DNA from: Candidatus Poribacteria bacterium
Lineage (GTDB): Bacteria > Poribacteria > WGA-4E > WGA-3G
Assembly: GCA_022827185.1 (NCBI GenBank)
Contig: JAJDTM010000010.1
Span: 62,001-126,000 of the forward strand
DNA: 64,000 nucleotides
Direction: 5' to 3'
The notes under the pieces: generated by a model
Told to the model about the DNA's origin: nothing
Seen by the model: the letters and a program-made list of their open reading frames with translations, nothing else
The model's database searches: none
Position numbers and translations under genes: made by a program
Shown: piece after piece, positions 18,016 to 26,945 of the stretch
How the letters are laid out: each line of letters begins with the position of its first letter
Position numbering within the stretch: the first letter of the stretch is position 1

Positions 18016-18485
18016 TGGCTTACGTATTCGACACAAATTGTTTCATAGTAATAGGGCACTACTATCCAGAACAATTTCCACGTTTTTGGGAAAAATTCAA
18101 TCAGGCGGTAGAAAATGGCAAAATAATTTCTGTGCGTGAAGTTCACAGAGAATTAGATAGAAATGCGGCTGAAGATCACTTAATCGAATGGATAGAACTC
18201 AATAGAAATATATTTGTCGCTCCAAGTCCTGCAGTAATGCAATTGGTCAACGAAATATTTTCAGTACCACATTTTGAAGCATCGCTACCGGATAGAACGC
18301 GGTTGGGCAACAACCCTTTCGCGGATCCGTTCGTTGTTGCTCAAGCAAAGGTCATGAACTATTGTGTTGTCACACAAGAAAGTGAAAGGCCGAATGCAGC
18401 AAAAATTCCAAACATTTGCGAGTATTTTGATGTCGACTGGACAAATCTGCAAGGATTTATGGAAAAAGAAAGTTGGACCTTCTAA
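18015..18485 (+). CDS. DUF4411 PIN-like protein, partner of XRE-ImmA
   Basis: 156 residues from the ATG at 18015, chosen because it overlaps the upstream stop as TAATG. An in-frame ATG 27 bases earlier is less likely. MAYVFDTNCFIV is the first acidic PIN motif; EVHRELDR and NPFADPFVVAQA carry the later acidic positions. VVTQESERPNAAKIPNIC is typical of DUF4411. It probably acts as an RNase toxin whose activity is restrained by the upstream XRE-ImmA protein. The pairing is recurrent in genomes, but the mechanism is not established as far as I know. Confidence 0.85.
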   Translation: MAYVFDTNCFIVIGHYYPEQFPRFWEKFNQAVENGKIISVREVHRELDRNAAEDHLIEWIELNRNIFVAPSPAVMQLVNEIFSVPHFEASLPDRTRLGNNPFADPFVVAQAKVMNYCVVTQESERPNAAKIPNICEYFDVDWTNLQGFMEKESWTF

Positions 18486-18512
18486 ATTTAAGTTCAGAAT
18501 TTAAGGGAATCA

Positions 18513-19430
18513 ATGATGAAATACAACGAAGTAAACCGGACCTTTGACTGTGAACCGACACTCACTGATTCACAGGTGCTGCAGTATTGCCGAGACGGCT
18601 ATCTACAACTCCAAGGCGTTGTCCCGGATGAGATTAACCAGCGGACGTGTGATTATCTCAACGGCGACTTACCGATAAATCCGTGTTTTATGCCACCCGG
18701 TATGACGCACGCCGATTTAGAACGCATGCGGGATACGCATGAACCGAGTTCCATTATGTTAGAGGATTGGTATATTGAGCATGTGCTACTCAATCGTGAA
18801 CTCGCCGGAGCATTGCGCTCACTGCTTGGTAAGAATGTCGGGTTACCTGTCCTGGTAAGCAACCATCGTGTTGAGTGCCCGATGCCTGCGCAGGGGTGGC
18901 ATCACGATGCCGATCACGTCTTTGGACCCGAAACCAATTTCGTTGAAGTCTTCTACTTCCCACAGGATACACCGTTGGAAATGGGCCCGACGGAACTCCT
19001 CCCCGGTTCGCATATCCGCTCCACAAGTCGGGATATAGCTGAGAAAGGCGTTTCAAGCGATGGACCTGCGGGTTCCTTTGTTATCCATTCGCAAAGCATC
19101 CTCCATCGTCGGGGTGAATCCAGTGCGGAGGGATTGCGTCACATGCTGAAATATAGTTACTGGCGGACAGTCCCACCGACACGGGATTGGAAGGAAGAAC
19201 CCGATTTCGATTTTCAGATGGCGGAATATGGTGGACACGGTGTCGCGAGATATGTGGCGCACATGTTCTATTGGCTGTGTGGCAGGGGTGACGAATTCCG
19301 TTTGATCGGCGGACAAGCGTGGCCCTGGTCAAGCGTGAACCAAATCGGACCTTCTTATGGTTTTGAACGCAAAGAAGGGTATCTCCCGAACTGGCGGAAG
19401 AACAACCCAGACGATTACGCAGTGCCGTAG
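18513..19430 (+). CDS. PhyH-family Fe(II)/2-oxoglutarate dioxygenase
   Basis: 305 residues. The iron motif is GWHHDADH (H-x-D intact), followed by the core strand FYFPQDTP, the GPTELLPGSHIR block and a distal His in SQSILHRRGESS. It would hydroxylate a small organic substrate using 2-oxoglutarate and O2 in the cytoplasm. It differs from the 14714 and 39532 proteins in keeping the aspartate. Separated by 27 bases from the DUF4411 gene, but function suggests it is a separate unit. Convergent with the VCBS-repeat gene, with 8 bases between stops. Confidence 0.85.
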   Translation: MMKYNEVNRTFDCEPTLTDSQVLQYCRDGYLQLQGVVPDEINQRTCDYLNGDLPINPCFMPPGMTHADLERMRDTHEPSSIMLEDWYIEHVLLNRELAGALRSLLGKNVGLPVLVSNHRVECPMPAQGWHHDADHVFGPETNFVEVFYFPQDTPLEMGPTELLPGSHIRSTSRDIAEKGVSSDGPAGSFVIHSQSILHRRGESSAEGLRHMLKYSYWRTVPPTRDWKEEPDFDFQMAEYGGHGVARYVAHMFYWLCGRGDEFRLIGGQAWPWSSVNQIGPSYGFERKEGYLPNWRKNNPDDYAVP

Positions 19431-19438
19431 GAAACACC

Positions 19439-21118
19439 CTATTCCTCCGAAATAACAAGCACCTGATTTGTTTCAACGTTCTGTAGCGTTTGGACGCTAC
19501 CACAGAGCCATCGGACTGTTAGGGTATCAACCTGCGTTGCCGCACCCAGCCCGAAATGTAAGTGGAGATCGTTCTGGCTGATATACCCGGAACCGCTTTT
19601 GACTTCACGGATCTGCGTCAAGTCGCCTGAAACAACGGTTACCCGGGCACCAATCGCATCACGGTTACAGTGCCTGCCGATGAGTTTGACACGCAACCAT
19701 CGTGCCGTGCTGTCACTGTCGTTCCGTAAAACAGTCGGTGCGTCTTTGAGGTTAGAGACAACAATATCTACGTCGCCATCGTTATCTATATCGCCGAATG
19801 CAGTGCCACGACTCACCTTCTGTCCTGCTATTGCCACATCAGGCTGCTCCGAAAAATTGAGACCTTGATTGCTCAGAAAAAGTTGATTCGGTTGTGCGTA
19901 CGTCCCGATTGGATCAATCTCAGCAACATTGTCGTCCAAGTGTCCGTTGGCAACGAACAGATCCAGCCAACCGTCATTGTTAAAATCGACGAAATCGACA
20001 CCCCACGCCAGATAAGGGAGACTCTTCTCACCGATGCCTCTGGCGAAGCTCACCTCGTTGAAAAACTCGCCTTGTGCGTTGTGATATAGGCTATTCGTCT
20101 GATCTTGAAAATTCGTAATGACGATGTCAAGGTAGCCGTCATTGTCGTAATCGCCGAGGTTCGCACCCATCCCGCTATAGGCACGGCCTTCCTCACTGAG
20201 TGCAACACCAGCGAAAAGCGCGCCTTCCGTCATCTGAATAGTAGTATCGCTATCATTTCGATAGAGGAAATTTGGGGTGGTATCGTTCGCAACAAAGATA
20301 TCCAGATCGCCATCGTTATCTATATCACCGCAGACAACCCCCAACCCTTTTCCATTTGCGCCGCTTATACCGGATTTCGCCGTTATATCTGTAAAAGTGC
20401 CATCACCGTTGTTCCGGTAGAGGACATCCTCAGCACCTCGCAGTGCCTCCGGCGTACAATAGGTCCGAACACCCTGCCGAGTGCATTCTGGGTTTGTCTC
20501 CGGATCGAATTGAACGTAGTTGACGACATAGAGATCCAGGTAACCGTCGGCATCAAGGTCTACAAAAGCGCAACCGCTACTAAACTGATTCCCACTGACT
20601 CCGGCGGACTGGGTCATATCTGTAAAAGTGCCGTCGCCGTTGTTGCGATAGAGGATATTCGTGCCGTAGTTCGTCACATAGAGGTCGGTGAAACCGTCGT
20701 TGTTGTAATCACCGACGCAGCATCCCAATCCATAGCCTGTATCGCCGACGGATGCTTCCACTGTTACATCGGTAAAGGTGTCACCGTCGTTGCGATAGAG
20801 GTGGTTTGTGGGTAGGGTGGGTGAGGTGCGTCCGGGTAAGTTACTTCCGTTGACAAGGTAGAGATCTAAATCGTTGTCATTGTCAAAATCGAAGAGGGCA
20901 ACCCCACTGCCGATAGGTTCAATAAAGTATTTCTGTCCACTCTCACCGTTAGTATGGGTGAAGTCGATACCTAAATGGGTCGTCACATCAGTAAACTGAA
21001 CGGCTCGGTTTTGCGAAAGCGCGGGACGGGCAATGGAACTCCATATTACCACATGCAGGATAAACAGAAAAACGGTAAAACCGGTTGTCGGTATTTTTAA
21101 TTTTTTGTAACGCATCAT
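19439..21118 (-). CDS. Secreted VCBS/FG-GAP repeat protein with ASPIC/UnbV domain
   Basis: 559 residues. An N-terminal signal peptide (hydrophobic segment about 14-30, cut near ALSQN) precedes several FG-GAP/VCBS repeats with Ca-binding loops such as DFDNDNDLDLY, DYNNDGFTDLY and DIDNDGDLDIF. They form a seven-bladed beta-propeller. The last about 75 residues (IGARVTVVSGD, then GSGYISQNDLHLHFGLG) are the ASPIC/UnbV domain of the CRTAC1 family. It probably acts outside the cell or in the periplasm as a Ca-dependent binding protein; no catalytic motif is visible. It is transcribed divergently from the oxidoreductase gene at 21180. Confidence 0.9.
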   Translation of the reverse strand: MMRYKKLKIPTTGFTVFLFILHVVIWSSIARPALSQNRAVQFTDVTTHLGIDFTHTNGESGQKYFIEPIGSGVALFDFDNDNDLDLYLVNGSNLPGRTSPTLPTNHLYRNDGDTFTDVTVEASVGDTGYGLGCCVGDYNNDGFTDLYVTNYGTNILYRNNGDGTFTDMTQSAGVSGNQFSSGCAFVDLDADGYLDLYVVNYVQFDPETNPECTRQGVRTYCTPEALRGAEDVLYRNNGDGTFTDITAKSGISGANGKGLGVVCGDIDNDGDLDIFVANDTTPNFLYRNDSDTTIQMTEGALFAGVALSEEGRAYSGMGANLGDYDNDGYLDIVITNFQDQTNSLYHNAQGEFFNEVSFARGIGEKSLPYLAWGVDFVDFNNDGWLDLFVANGHLDDNVAEIDPIGTYAQPNQLFLSNQGLNFSEQPDVAIAGQKVSRGTAFGDIDNDGDVDIVVSNLKDAPTVLRNDSDSTARWLRVKLIGRHCNRDAIGARVTVVSGDLTQIREVKSGSGYISQNDLHLHFGLGAATQVDTLTVRWLCGSVQTLQNVETNQVLVISEE

Positions 21119-21127
21119 CTGTGTATA

Positions 21128-21136
21128 TGCTATAAT
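21128..21136 (+). promoter_or_regulatory. Extended -10 promoter of the Gfo/Idh/MocA gene
   Basis: TGCTATAAT at 21128-21136 is a perfect extended -10 element; no good -35 is present at 17 bases. Start would be near 21143, giving a leader of about 37 bases with AAGGAG at 21166-21171, 8 bases before the ATG. Confidence 0.6.
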
Positions 21137-21179
21137 GGTTATTAGTTATCTGACGACTTATAAAAAAGGAGAAATTCTA

Positions 21180-22151
21180 ATGGCTAATAATCTACGTTTT
21201 GGCGTTGTCGGTTTAGGTATGGGTATGAACCGTTCCGGTGTAATTCACAGTACAGACGGTGCAGAACTCGTCGCTGTGGCTGATCTCGTTGAAGAACGGC
21301 GCAAGACAGCCGAAGAACGTTTCGAGTGCGAAAGCCACGACGATGCACTTGAGATGTTTGATCGCGACGATATTGATGTCGCAATGATTATGACCCCGAG
21401 CGGTCTGCACGGCAAATTCGGAGAGGAAGCGGCACGTCGCGGCAAACACGTCATCACCACCAAACCGATGGATGTCAGCGTCGAAAATTGCAACGCTCTC
21501 ATTAAAACATGCGAAGACAACGATGTCAAACTGCTTGTAGACTTCGGTGAACGCTACGGTACGCATAATCGCCGAATCCAGCAAGTACTCGAAACAGGTG
21601 CACTCGGTAGACCACTGCTCTGCGAACTCCGTATGAAATGGAAACGTCCAGATAGTTACTACGTCGGTTGGCACGGCACATGGGCACTTGACGGCGGTGG
21701 CTCCATTATGAACCAAGGTGTACATTACATCGACTTAATGCTCTGGTTTATGGGGCCCGTTAAACGGGTCATCGGTGCACATTTTGATGTCTACGATCAC
21801 GAAAATTGTGAAACTGAGGACATGACCTCGGCGATCCTCGAATTTGAGAACGGCGCGTTGGGACACGTCCTGACAACGACAACATTCCCCGGCAGCAGCG
21901 TCTCAATGATCCACATCCACGGCGAAAAGGGCATCGTCGGTCTCGGACCCGAGATGTGGTCATTCGTCGATGACGATGAACCGGAAATTGAGTTGCCACC
22001 TTATCCGGGTAATGTGATTGAAGACGCACTCCGTGTTATCCACGATGGCGCATCACCGGCGGTTGACGGTTATGAGGGCAGACGTTCTGTTGCACTCAAC
22101 ATGGCTATCTATGAATGCGCTCGCACTGGCAAAGCCGTTGAATTATCATAA
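21180..22151 (+). CDS. Gfo/Idh/MocA-family oxidoreductase
   Basis: 323 residues from the ATG at 21180, selected for the AAGGAG 8 bases upstream; a longer frame exists but lacks such a site. The Rossmann start FGVVGLGMGMNRSG, the TPSGLHGKFGEEA segment and the family EKP-like motif HVITTKPMDVSVENC are visible. The C-terminal alpha/beta domain has GGSIMNQGVHYIDLM, containing the catalytic His. It is an NAD(P)-dependent sugar or inositol dehydrogenase; the exact substrate cannot be told. Such genes are numerous in sugar-degrading Poribacteria and Planctomycetes. Confidence 0.88.
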   Translation: MANNLRFGVVGLGMGMNRSGVIHSTDGAELVAVADLVEERRKTAEERFECESHDDALEMFDRDDIDVAMIMTPSGLHGKFGEEAARRGKHVITTKPMDVSVENCNALIKTCEDNDVKLLVDFGERYGTHNRRIQQVLETGALGRPLLCELRMKWKRPDSYYVGWHGTWALDGGGSIMNQGVHYIDLMLWFMGPVKRVIGAHFDVYDHENCETEDMTSAILEFENGALGHVLTTTTFPGSSVSMIHIHGEKGIVGLGPEMWSFVDDDEPEIELPPYPGNVIEDALRVIHDGASPAVDGYEGRRSVALNMAIYECARTGKAVELS

Positions 22152-22183
22152 TTTTCTCTTCAAGGCGGGTCTCTGTGCCCGCC

Positions 22184-22423
22184 CATCTGCCTGTCCTGTT
22201 CCACTTATCCACCTTACAAGTGCTTGTGTTTGTAGTAGTGCGATTCATCGCACGTTATAACACTATAAGAACGGGCAATCAATTGCCCTACTACGAACCA
22301 GCTAACATCTGCCTGTCCTGTTCCACTTATCCACCTTACAAGTGCTTGTGTTTGTAGTAGTGCGATTCATCGCACGTCATACAATTATGAGAACGGGCAA
22401 TCAATTGCCCTGCTACGAACCAG
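22184..22423. repeat. Tandem duplication of a 122-base BIME-like unit
   Basis: Two near-identical copies, 22184-22305 and 22306-22423. Each holds two hairpins in inverted orientation: GTAGTAG followed by GTGCGATtcATCGCAC, then GGGCAATcaATTGCCC followed by CTACTAC (CTGCTAC in copy 2). The hairpin pairs lie at 22232-22294 and 22354-22416. Conserved flanking sequence containing CTGCCTGTCCTGTTCC is duplicated too. GTAG at the foot of a hairpin is the signature of REP elements, and two inverted REPs form a BIME. No gene fits the 467-base gap 22152-22618, which also contains a GGCGGG/CCCGCC hairpin at 22164-22183, possibly a terminator. Confidence 0.8.
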
Positions 22424-22568
22424 TGAATTTTTATTACAAAAACCAATACTCTATTTGCAATCCAGCCAAAAACTGGGTATAATATTTACCGAGAAATCAG
22501 AGACTCACTTGATGGATACGCTAAAAAACAGACCCCCTCGCGAAACCGTACTGAGTGTAACAGGAAAC

Positions 22569-22593
22569 CATTTTTTCACATCGTGAAAAAATG
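22569..22593 (+). promoter_or_regulatory. Perfect 11-bp hairpin in the mtaB leader
   Basis: CATTTTTTCAC, a 3-base loop and GTGAAAAAATG, ending 25 bases before the mtaB ATG. It is too A/T-rich for a strong terminator and has no following T-run; an operator or leader hairpin is more likely. Confidence 0.4.
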
Positions 22594-22618
22594 AGCGGAA
22601 AGGCCTATATTTAAAAAC

Positions 22619-23974
22619 ATGAAAACTGCGAAACTGATTACGATGGGATGTAAGGCAAACCAATACGATACGCAATCTATGCGTGAGACACTCCAGCGCA
22701 ACGGATATACACTCGTTGACGAGGGGAGGTCGGGGCAGCAGACAGACCTCTATCTCATCAATACATGCACCGTAACGAACGTCGCCGATCAAAAAGCACG
22801 GCAAGCGATTCGGAGAGCAATTCGACAGCATCCGAACGCAAAAGTGCTTGTCACCGGCTGCTATGCTGAAAGCGACCGCGAGGCGATTGAAGAGATACCG
22901 GGTGTAACGTTCGTTTTCGGTAACCGAGAAAAGGCGGATTTTCAGGACTATCTGGACATACTGCGCGCCGAAACGCCATCATCCTCGGAAGAGGTGTCTC
23001 ACCCACCGAACCCGCTGCTCTCCATAGAACCCGTACAACACGATGCTATCCGTGAGCACGCACGTTTTAGCAGAGGCGTTAGCGATGCTGGCAAACGTAC
23101 CCGCGCGCTCATCAAGGTACAAGATGGCTGTAGTGCTTTCTGTACCTACTGTATTATCCCCTACGTTCGCGGTCGAATGACAAGTCGTCCGCTCGACGAC
23201 ATCGCCGATGAAGCGCGTCGTATTGCTGACAGCGGTATCAAAGAGGTCGTCATTACTGGTGTGCATCTGGGTGCCTACGGCATGGATACCAGTAGGGACA
23301 AAGACATTGCCGACATTTTAGAGCACATCCACGATATTGAAGGCATCGAACGGATCCGTTTCAGTTCGATTGAACCGATGTATTTTCCTGATGCGATCGG
23401 TGAACGAATGGCGGCACTGCCGAAATGTATGCCTCACTTTCATTTGCCACTCCAAGCCGGTTCGGATGCGGTGTTGCGGCGGATGCGTCGGCGTTATACC
23501 ACGGCACAATTCGCACATCTCGTTGAGAACTTACGACGCGTCTTCGGCGACGATGTTGGAATTACTACCGATATTATGGTAGGATTCCCCGGCGAAACGG
23601 ATGCACACTTTGAAGCATCGTGCCGATTCGTTGAAGAGATCGGTTTCAGCCAACTCCATGTATTCCGCTATTCTCCGCGTAAAGGCACACCTGCGGCGAC
23701 CTACCCGGATCAGGTGTCGCCACACATCTCTGCTGCACGCAGCCAAGCAATGATCGCGCTCGGTGAACGCCTCAATACAGCATTTCGACAACGGATGCTT
23801 GGGAAACAGAAAGCGGTTCTCATTGAAGCAAGCAGAGAAGGCGAAAACAACCATCTCGCCGGTTTCACGGACAACTATCTCCGCGTCCTCGTAGATGCCC
23901 CTGAGAGTGCCATCAATCAGATTCAGCGCGTCACTTTGGGTGCGTTAGAAGGGGACTGCATCGCTGCTGCCTAA
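22619..23974 (+). CDS. mtaB: tRNA (t6A37) methylthiotransferase, MtaB type
   Basis: 451 residues. N-terminal UPF0004 cluster cysteines occur in MGCKANQYD, NTCTVTN and TGCYAES. The radical SAM motif is CSAFCTYC near residue 168, followed by IIPYVRGRMTSRP. The C-terminal part is the TRAM-like segment. The TMGCKANQYDT start and lack of the MiaB-specific blocks place it with MtaB, which converts t6A to ms2t6A at position 37 of tRNAs reading ANN codons. Its stop overlaps the mutS stop on the other strand by 3 bases. Confidence 0.88.
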   Translation: MKTAKLITMGCKANQYDTQSMRETLQRNGYTLVDEGRSGQQTDLYLINTCTVTNVADQKARQAIRRAIRQHPNAKVLVTGCYAESDREAIEEIPGVTFVFGNREKADFQDYLDILRAETPSSSEEVSHPPNPLLSIEPVQHDAIREHARFSRGVSDAGKRTRALIKVQDGCSAFCTYCIIPYVRGRMTSRPLDDIADEARRIADSGIKEVVITGVHLGAYGMDTSRDKDIADILEHIHDIEGIERIRFSSIEPMYFPDAIGERMAALPKCMPHFHLPLQAGSDAVLRRMRRRYTTAQFAHLVENLRRVFGDDVGITTDIMVGFPGETDAHFEASCRFVEEIGFSQLHVFRYSPRKGTPAATYPDQVSPHISAARSQAMIALGERLNTAFRQRMLGKQKAVLIEASREGENNHLAGFTDNYLRVLVDAPESAINQIQRVTLGALEGDCIAAA

Positions 23975-26664
23975 CCTTCAGATCCTTCCGCCTTTGCCTT
24001 CAAATCGTAGAGAATGTTCACTGCATCTAAGGGTGTCACCTGTGTGAGTTCCAAACGTCGGATTTCTTCGACGAGTGGGTGCGTCTTCGGTGTAAAGAGT
24101 GCCATCTGGAGCGAATCGCTTTGCATTGTCTTTCGGGAGACGCGGCGACGGGGTTTCGGCATTGTCGGATGTGTTTTCGGCGGTTGTCCCGTTGCCCCGT
24201 CCGCCTCAACGCTGAGATTGTGTTGTTCCAGGACCTCAAGTATCTGCTGTGCGCGTGTAATCACGACTTGGGGTAACCCCGCGAGCCGTGCGACGTGGAT
24301 GCCGTAACTCTGGTCTGCACCACCCGGAACAACTTTTCGGAGGAATGTCACCTTCTGCCCATCTTCATGAACAGCGACGTTGTAGTTCTTCACACGTTTA
24401 TATTTACTGGCGAGTTCCACTAACTCGTGATAGTGTGTAGCGAATAGCGTTTTCGCACCCATCCGTTTCTCATCTAAAAGATACTCAGAAACCGCCCATG
24501 CGATACTAAGTCCATCAAAGGTACTCGTACCGCGCCCGACTTCATCAAAGATAACGAGGCTGTTGCGGGTGGCATTGTTGAGAATGTTCGCCGTTTCGTT
24601 CATCTCGACGAGGAATGTACTCTGTCCCATTACAAGGTTGTCTGAAGCACCGACGCGTGTGAAAATCCGATCTACCAAACCGATCTTCGCGGCGGAAGCA
24701 GGCACGAAACATCCGATCTGTGCCATCAAAACGATGAGTGCTGTTTGACGCAGATAAGTGCTTTTACCGCTCATGTTCGGTCCCGTGATGATATGTAATT
24801 GCTCGTCATCACAGTTGAGTAGCGTGTCGTTGGGAACGAACCCCTCTTGCGTAAATAGCTGCTCGACGACCGGATGCCTGCCGTCTCGGATAACGATCTC
24901 GTCTACGGATGCGACTGTCGGTTTCACGTAGTTGTATTTCGATGCGATGTATGCGAAATTAGCGAGAACATCGATCATTGCGAGCGCGGCTCCGATTTTT
25001 TGGACGGTTTCCGTGTATTTCGATATCTCATCCCGAATCTGACAAAAGAGTTCGTATTCCAAGGTCTGGATCCGATCTTCGGCGTTCAGAACCTTTGCCT
25101 CTTGCTCCTTGAGTTCAGGTGTGATGAACCGCTCAGAATTCCGAAGCGTCTGTTTACGGATATAGTGTTCAGGCACCATGTCAAGATTCGGTTTCGTTAC
25201 GTCGATGTAATATCCGAAGACCTGATTGAATCCGATCTTCAGGGATTGAATACCGCTGCGTTTGCGTTCCTCTGCTTCCATAGCAGCGATCCAGTCCTTT
25301 CCTTCTCCGACAATCTGCCGAAGTTCGTCGAGTTCCTCGTTATAGCCGTCACAGATTACACCCCCTTCGCGAATCGTTACAGGTGGGTTCGGATGGATAC
25401 CGTTTTCAATCAGTTCGACTAACGCGGGCAGCGGATCCAAGGTCCCATCAAGGGATACCAACAGTGGACTGCTACAATTTTGCAGCTGCGCTTTGACGTT
25501 GGGAATCAGGCACAATGAGTCCTTGAGCGAATGCAGATCGCGTCCGTTGACGGAACCGAGACTGATACGCGAAATGAGCCGCTCAATATCGTACATCTGT
25601 CCGAGTGCCTCGCGCAGTTCCTCTTGTAAGCTAATCTGGGTTTTGAGTTCATCAACCGCGCTAAGCCGTTCCTCAATTTCTTTTTCATCGAGCAAGGGTT
25701 GCAAGAGGCATTGGCGTATCCTTCTACCTCCCATTGATGTCACTGTCTGATCGAGGACTTCAAGGAGCGTGCCTTTTGTGGAACCGTCGCGAATGGAGGT
25801 TGTGAGTTCCAAGTTGCGCTGCGTATCGGCATCCAGTACCATAAAATCTGAGAGTGTGTAGGTGTGCAGCGAGACGATGTGTTCGACTTCCTGTTTCTGG
25901 GTCTCGTTGAGGTAGTAGATGAGCGCGCCGGCAGCAGCGATCGCAGTGGGAAGGTGTTCGCACCCGAATCCGTCGAGTGAAATCGTTTGGAAATGCTGGA
26001 GGAGTTCCGTTCGGGCGGTGTCGAGATCAAACCGCCAGTCGGGCAGATAATTGAGCGTCGCTTTGAGTTCGGTCTTGAGGCGATCAAACATCTCCGCATC
26101 TTCAAAGGATTCGGAAAAGAGGCACTCTTTTGGAGAAAAGCGGTGTATCTCTGCCCAGAGGCGTGAGGGATCCGTGAGTTCGGTTACCAGAAATTCGCCT
26201 GTGGAGAGATCCGCAACGGCGACACCGTAGACATCTTTGTTGGGATAAATGGAAATGAGGTAATTGTTCTGTTTATGCTCAAGCACTTTCGGATCGGTCA
26301 CGGTGCCGGGTGTAACGATCCGGACGACATCGCGTTTGACGAGCCGGTTTTCATCGCGTGCGACTTTCGCATCCTCGGTCTGCTCCAGAATAGCGACTTT
26401 GTGTCCAGCTTTGACGAGTTTGTAGAGATAGGAGTCGAGTGCGTGGTGTGGGATACCTGCCATCGGTGGCGGTGGGGATTTCTGGTTTTTGTGGCTTCTT
26501 GTTGTCAAGGCGATCTCAAGGAGGCGTGCGATTAACTCGGCATCCTCAAAGAAGGCTTCATAAAAATCACCGACTCGGCACAGGAGTATAGCATCTTCAT
26601 GCTGTTTTTTTACCTGTTTGTAGAGCTCCATCATCGATAGGTCTGACTGTTTCGTACGTGGCAT
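23971..26664 (-). CDS. mutS: DNA mismatch repair protein MutS
   Basis: 897 residues. The mismatch-reading N-terminus has GDFYEAFFEDA (the F-x-E motif). The connector, lever and clamp regions follow. The C-terminal ATPase has Walker A GPNMSGKSTYLRQ, Walker B FDEVGRGTSTFDG and ATHYHEL. Length and domain order are complete for MutS1. It recognises mismatches and recruits MutL; no mutL lies in the window. A promoter is visible upstream at 26723-26751. Confidence 0.96.
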   Translation of the reverse strand: MPRTKQSDLSMMELYKQVKKQHEDAILLCRVGDFYEAFFEDAELIARLLEIALTTRSHKNQKSPPPPMAGIPHHALDSYLYKLVKAGHKVAILEQTEDAKVARDENRLVKRDVVRIVTPGTVTDPKVLEHKQNNYLISIYPNKDVYGVAVADLSTGEFLVTELTDPSRLWAEIHRFSPKECLFSESFEDAEMFDRLKTELKATLNYLPDWRFDLDTARTELLQHFQTISLDGFGCEHLPTAIAAAGALIYYLNETQKQEVEHIVSLHTYTLSDFMVLDADTQRNLELTTSIRDGSTKGTLLEVLDQTVTSMGGRRIRQCLLQPLLDEKEIEERLSAVDELKTQISLQEELREALGQMYDIERLISRISLGSVNGRDLHSLKDSLCLIPNVKAQLQNCSSPLLVSLDGTLDPLPALVELIENGIHPNPPVTIREGGVICDGYNEELDELRQIVGEGKDWIAAMEAEERKRSGIQSLKIGFNQVFGYYIDVTKPNLDMVPEHYIRKQTLRNSERFITPELKEQEAKVLNAEDRIQTLEYELFCQIRDEISKYTETVQKIGAALAMIDVLANFAYIASKYNYVKPTVASVDEIVIRDGRHPVVEQLFTQEGFVPNDTLLNCDDEQLHIITGPNMSGKSTYLRQTALIVLMAQIGCFVPASAAKIGLVDRIFTRVGASDNLVMGQSTFLVEMNETANILNNATRNSLVIFDEVGRGTSTFDGLSIAWAVSEYLLDEKRMGAKTLFATHYHELVELASKYKRVKNYNVAVHEDGQKVTFLRKVVPGGADQSYGIHVARLAGLPQVVITRAQQILEVLEQHNLSVEADGATGQPPKTHPTMPKPRRRVSRKTMQSDSLQMALFTPKTHPLVEEIRRLELTQVTPLDAVNILYDLKAKAEGSEG

Positions 26665-26722
26665 AGCGTTTTCCTTGATATGATTGACGTGGTTGTCTTT
26701 TATTGAAAGGTTAACTTCTAAT

Positions 26723-26751
26723 ACCGTAGCACATCCTGCGTTTCATGTCAA
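26723..26751 (-). promoter_or_regulatory. Promoter of mutS
   Basis: On the minus strand TTGACA (26746-26751), a 17-base spacer and TACGGT (26723-26728) with TG just before it. The start would lie about 50 bases before the mutS ATG. Confidence 0.55.
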
Positions 26752-26945
26752 ACCTTTTTTAGCATTCAGTCAGACAAATACATCCTTATGCATTCTCTAT
26801 TTCCTCTACGGTTCGGAATGCAGGTCGCAAATGTAAAGCTTTCTCACTGCGAAGCAAAATTTTGCCGAGTATGGGCAGAATTTGGGCGTGTACGCCCCAA
26901 AATCTCACCAGCGATGGGGATGGATCTATTGTAGTGAAAGTCAAA

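Noticed and set aside
20105..20815. 236-codon plus-strand frame opposite the VCBS-repeat gene
   Set aside because: Long antisense frame produced by the repetitive Asp/Asn codons; no start signal or family.
26884..26898. GGGCGT/ACGCCC hairpin as a strong terminator
   Set aside because: No T-run follows on the relevant strand; kept only as a remark under the NIPSNAP gene.
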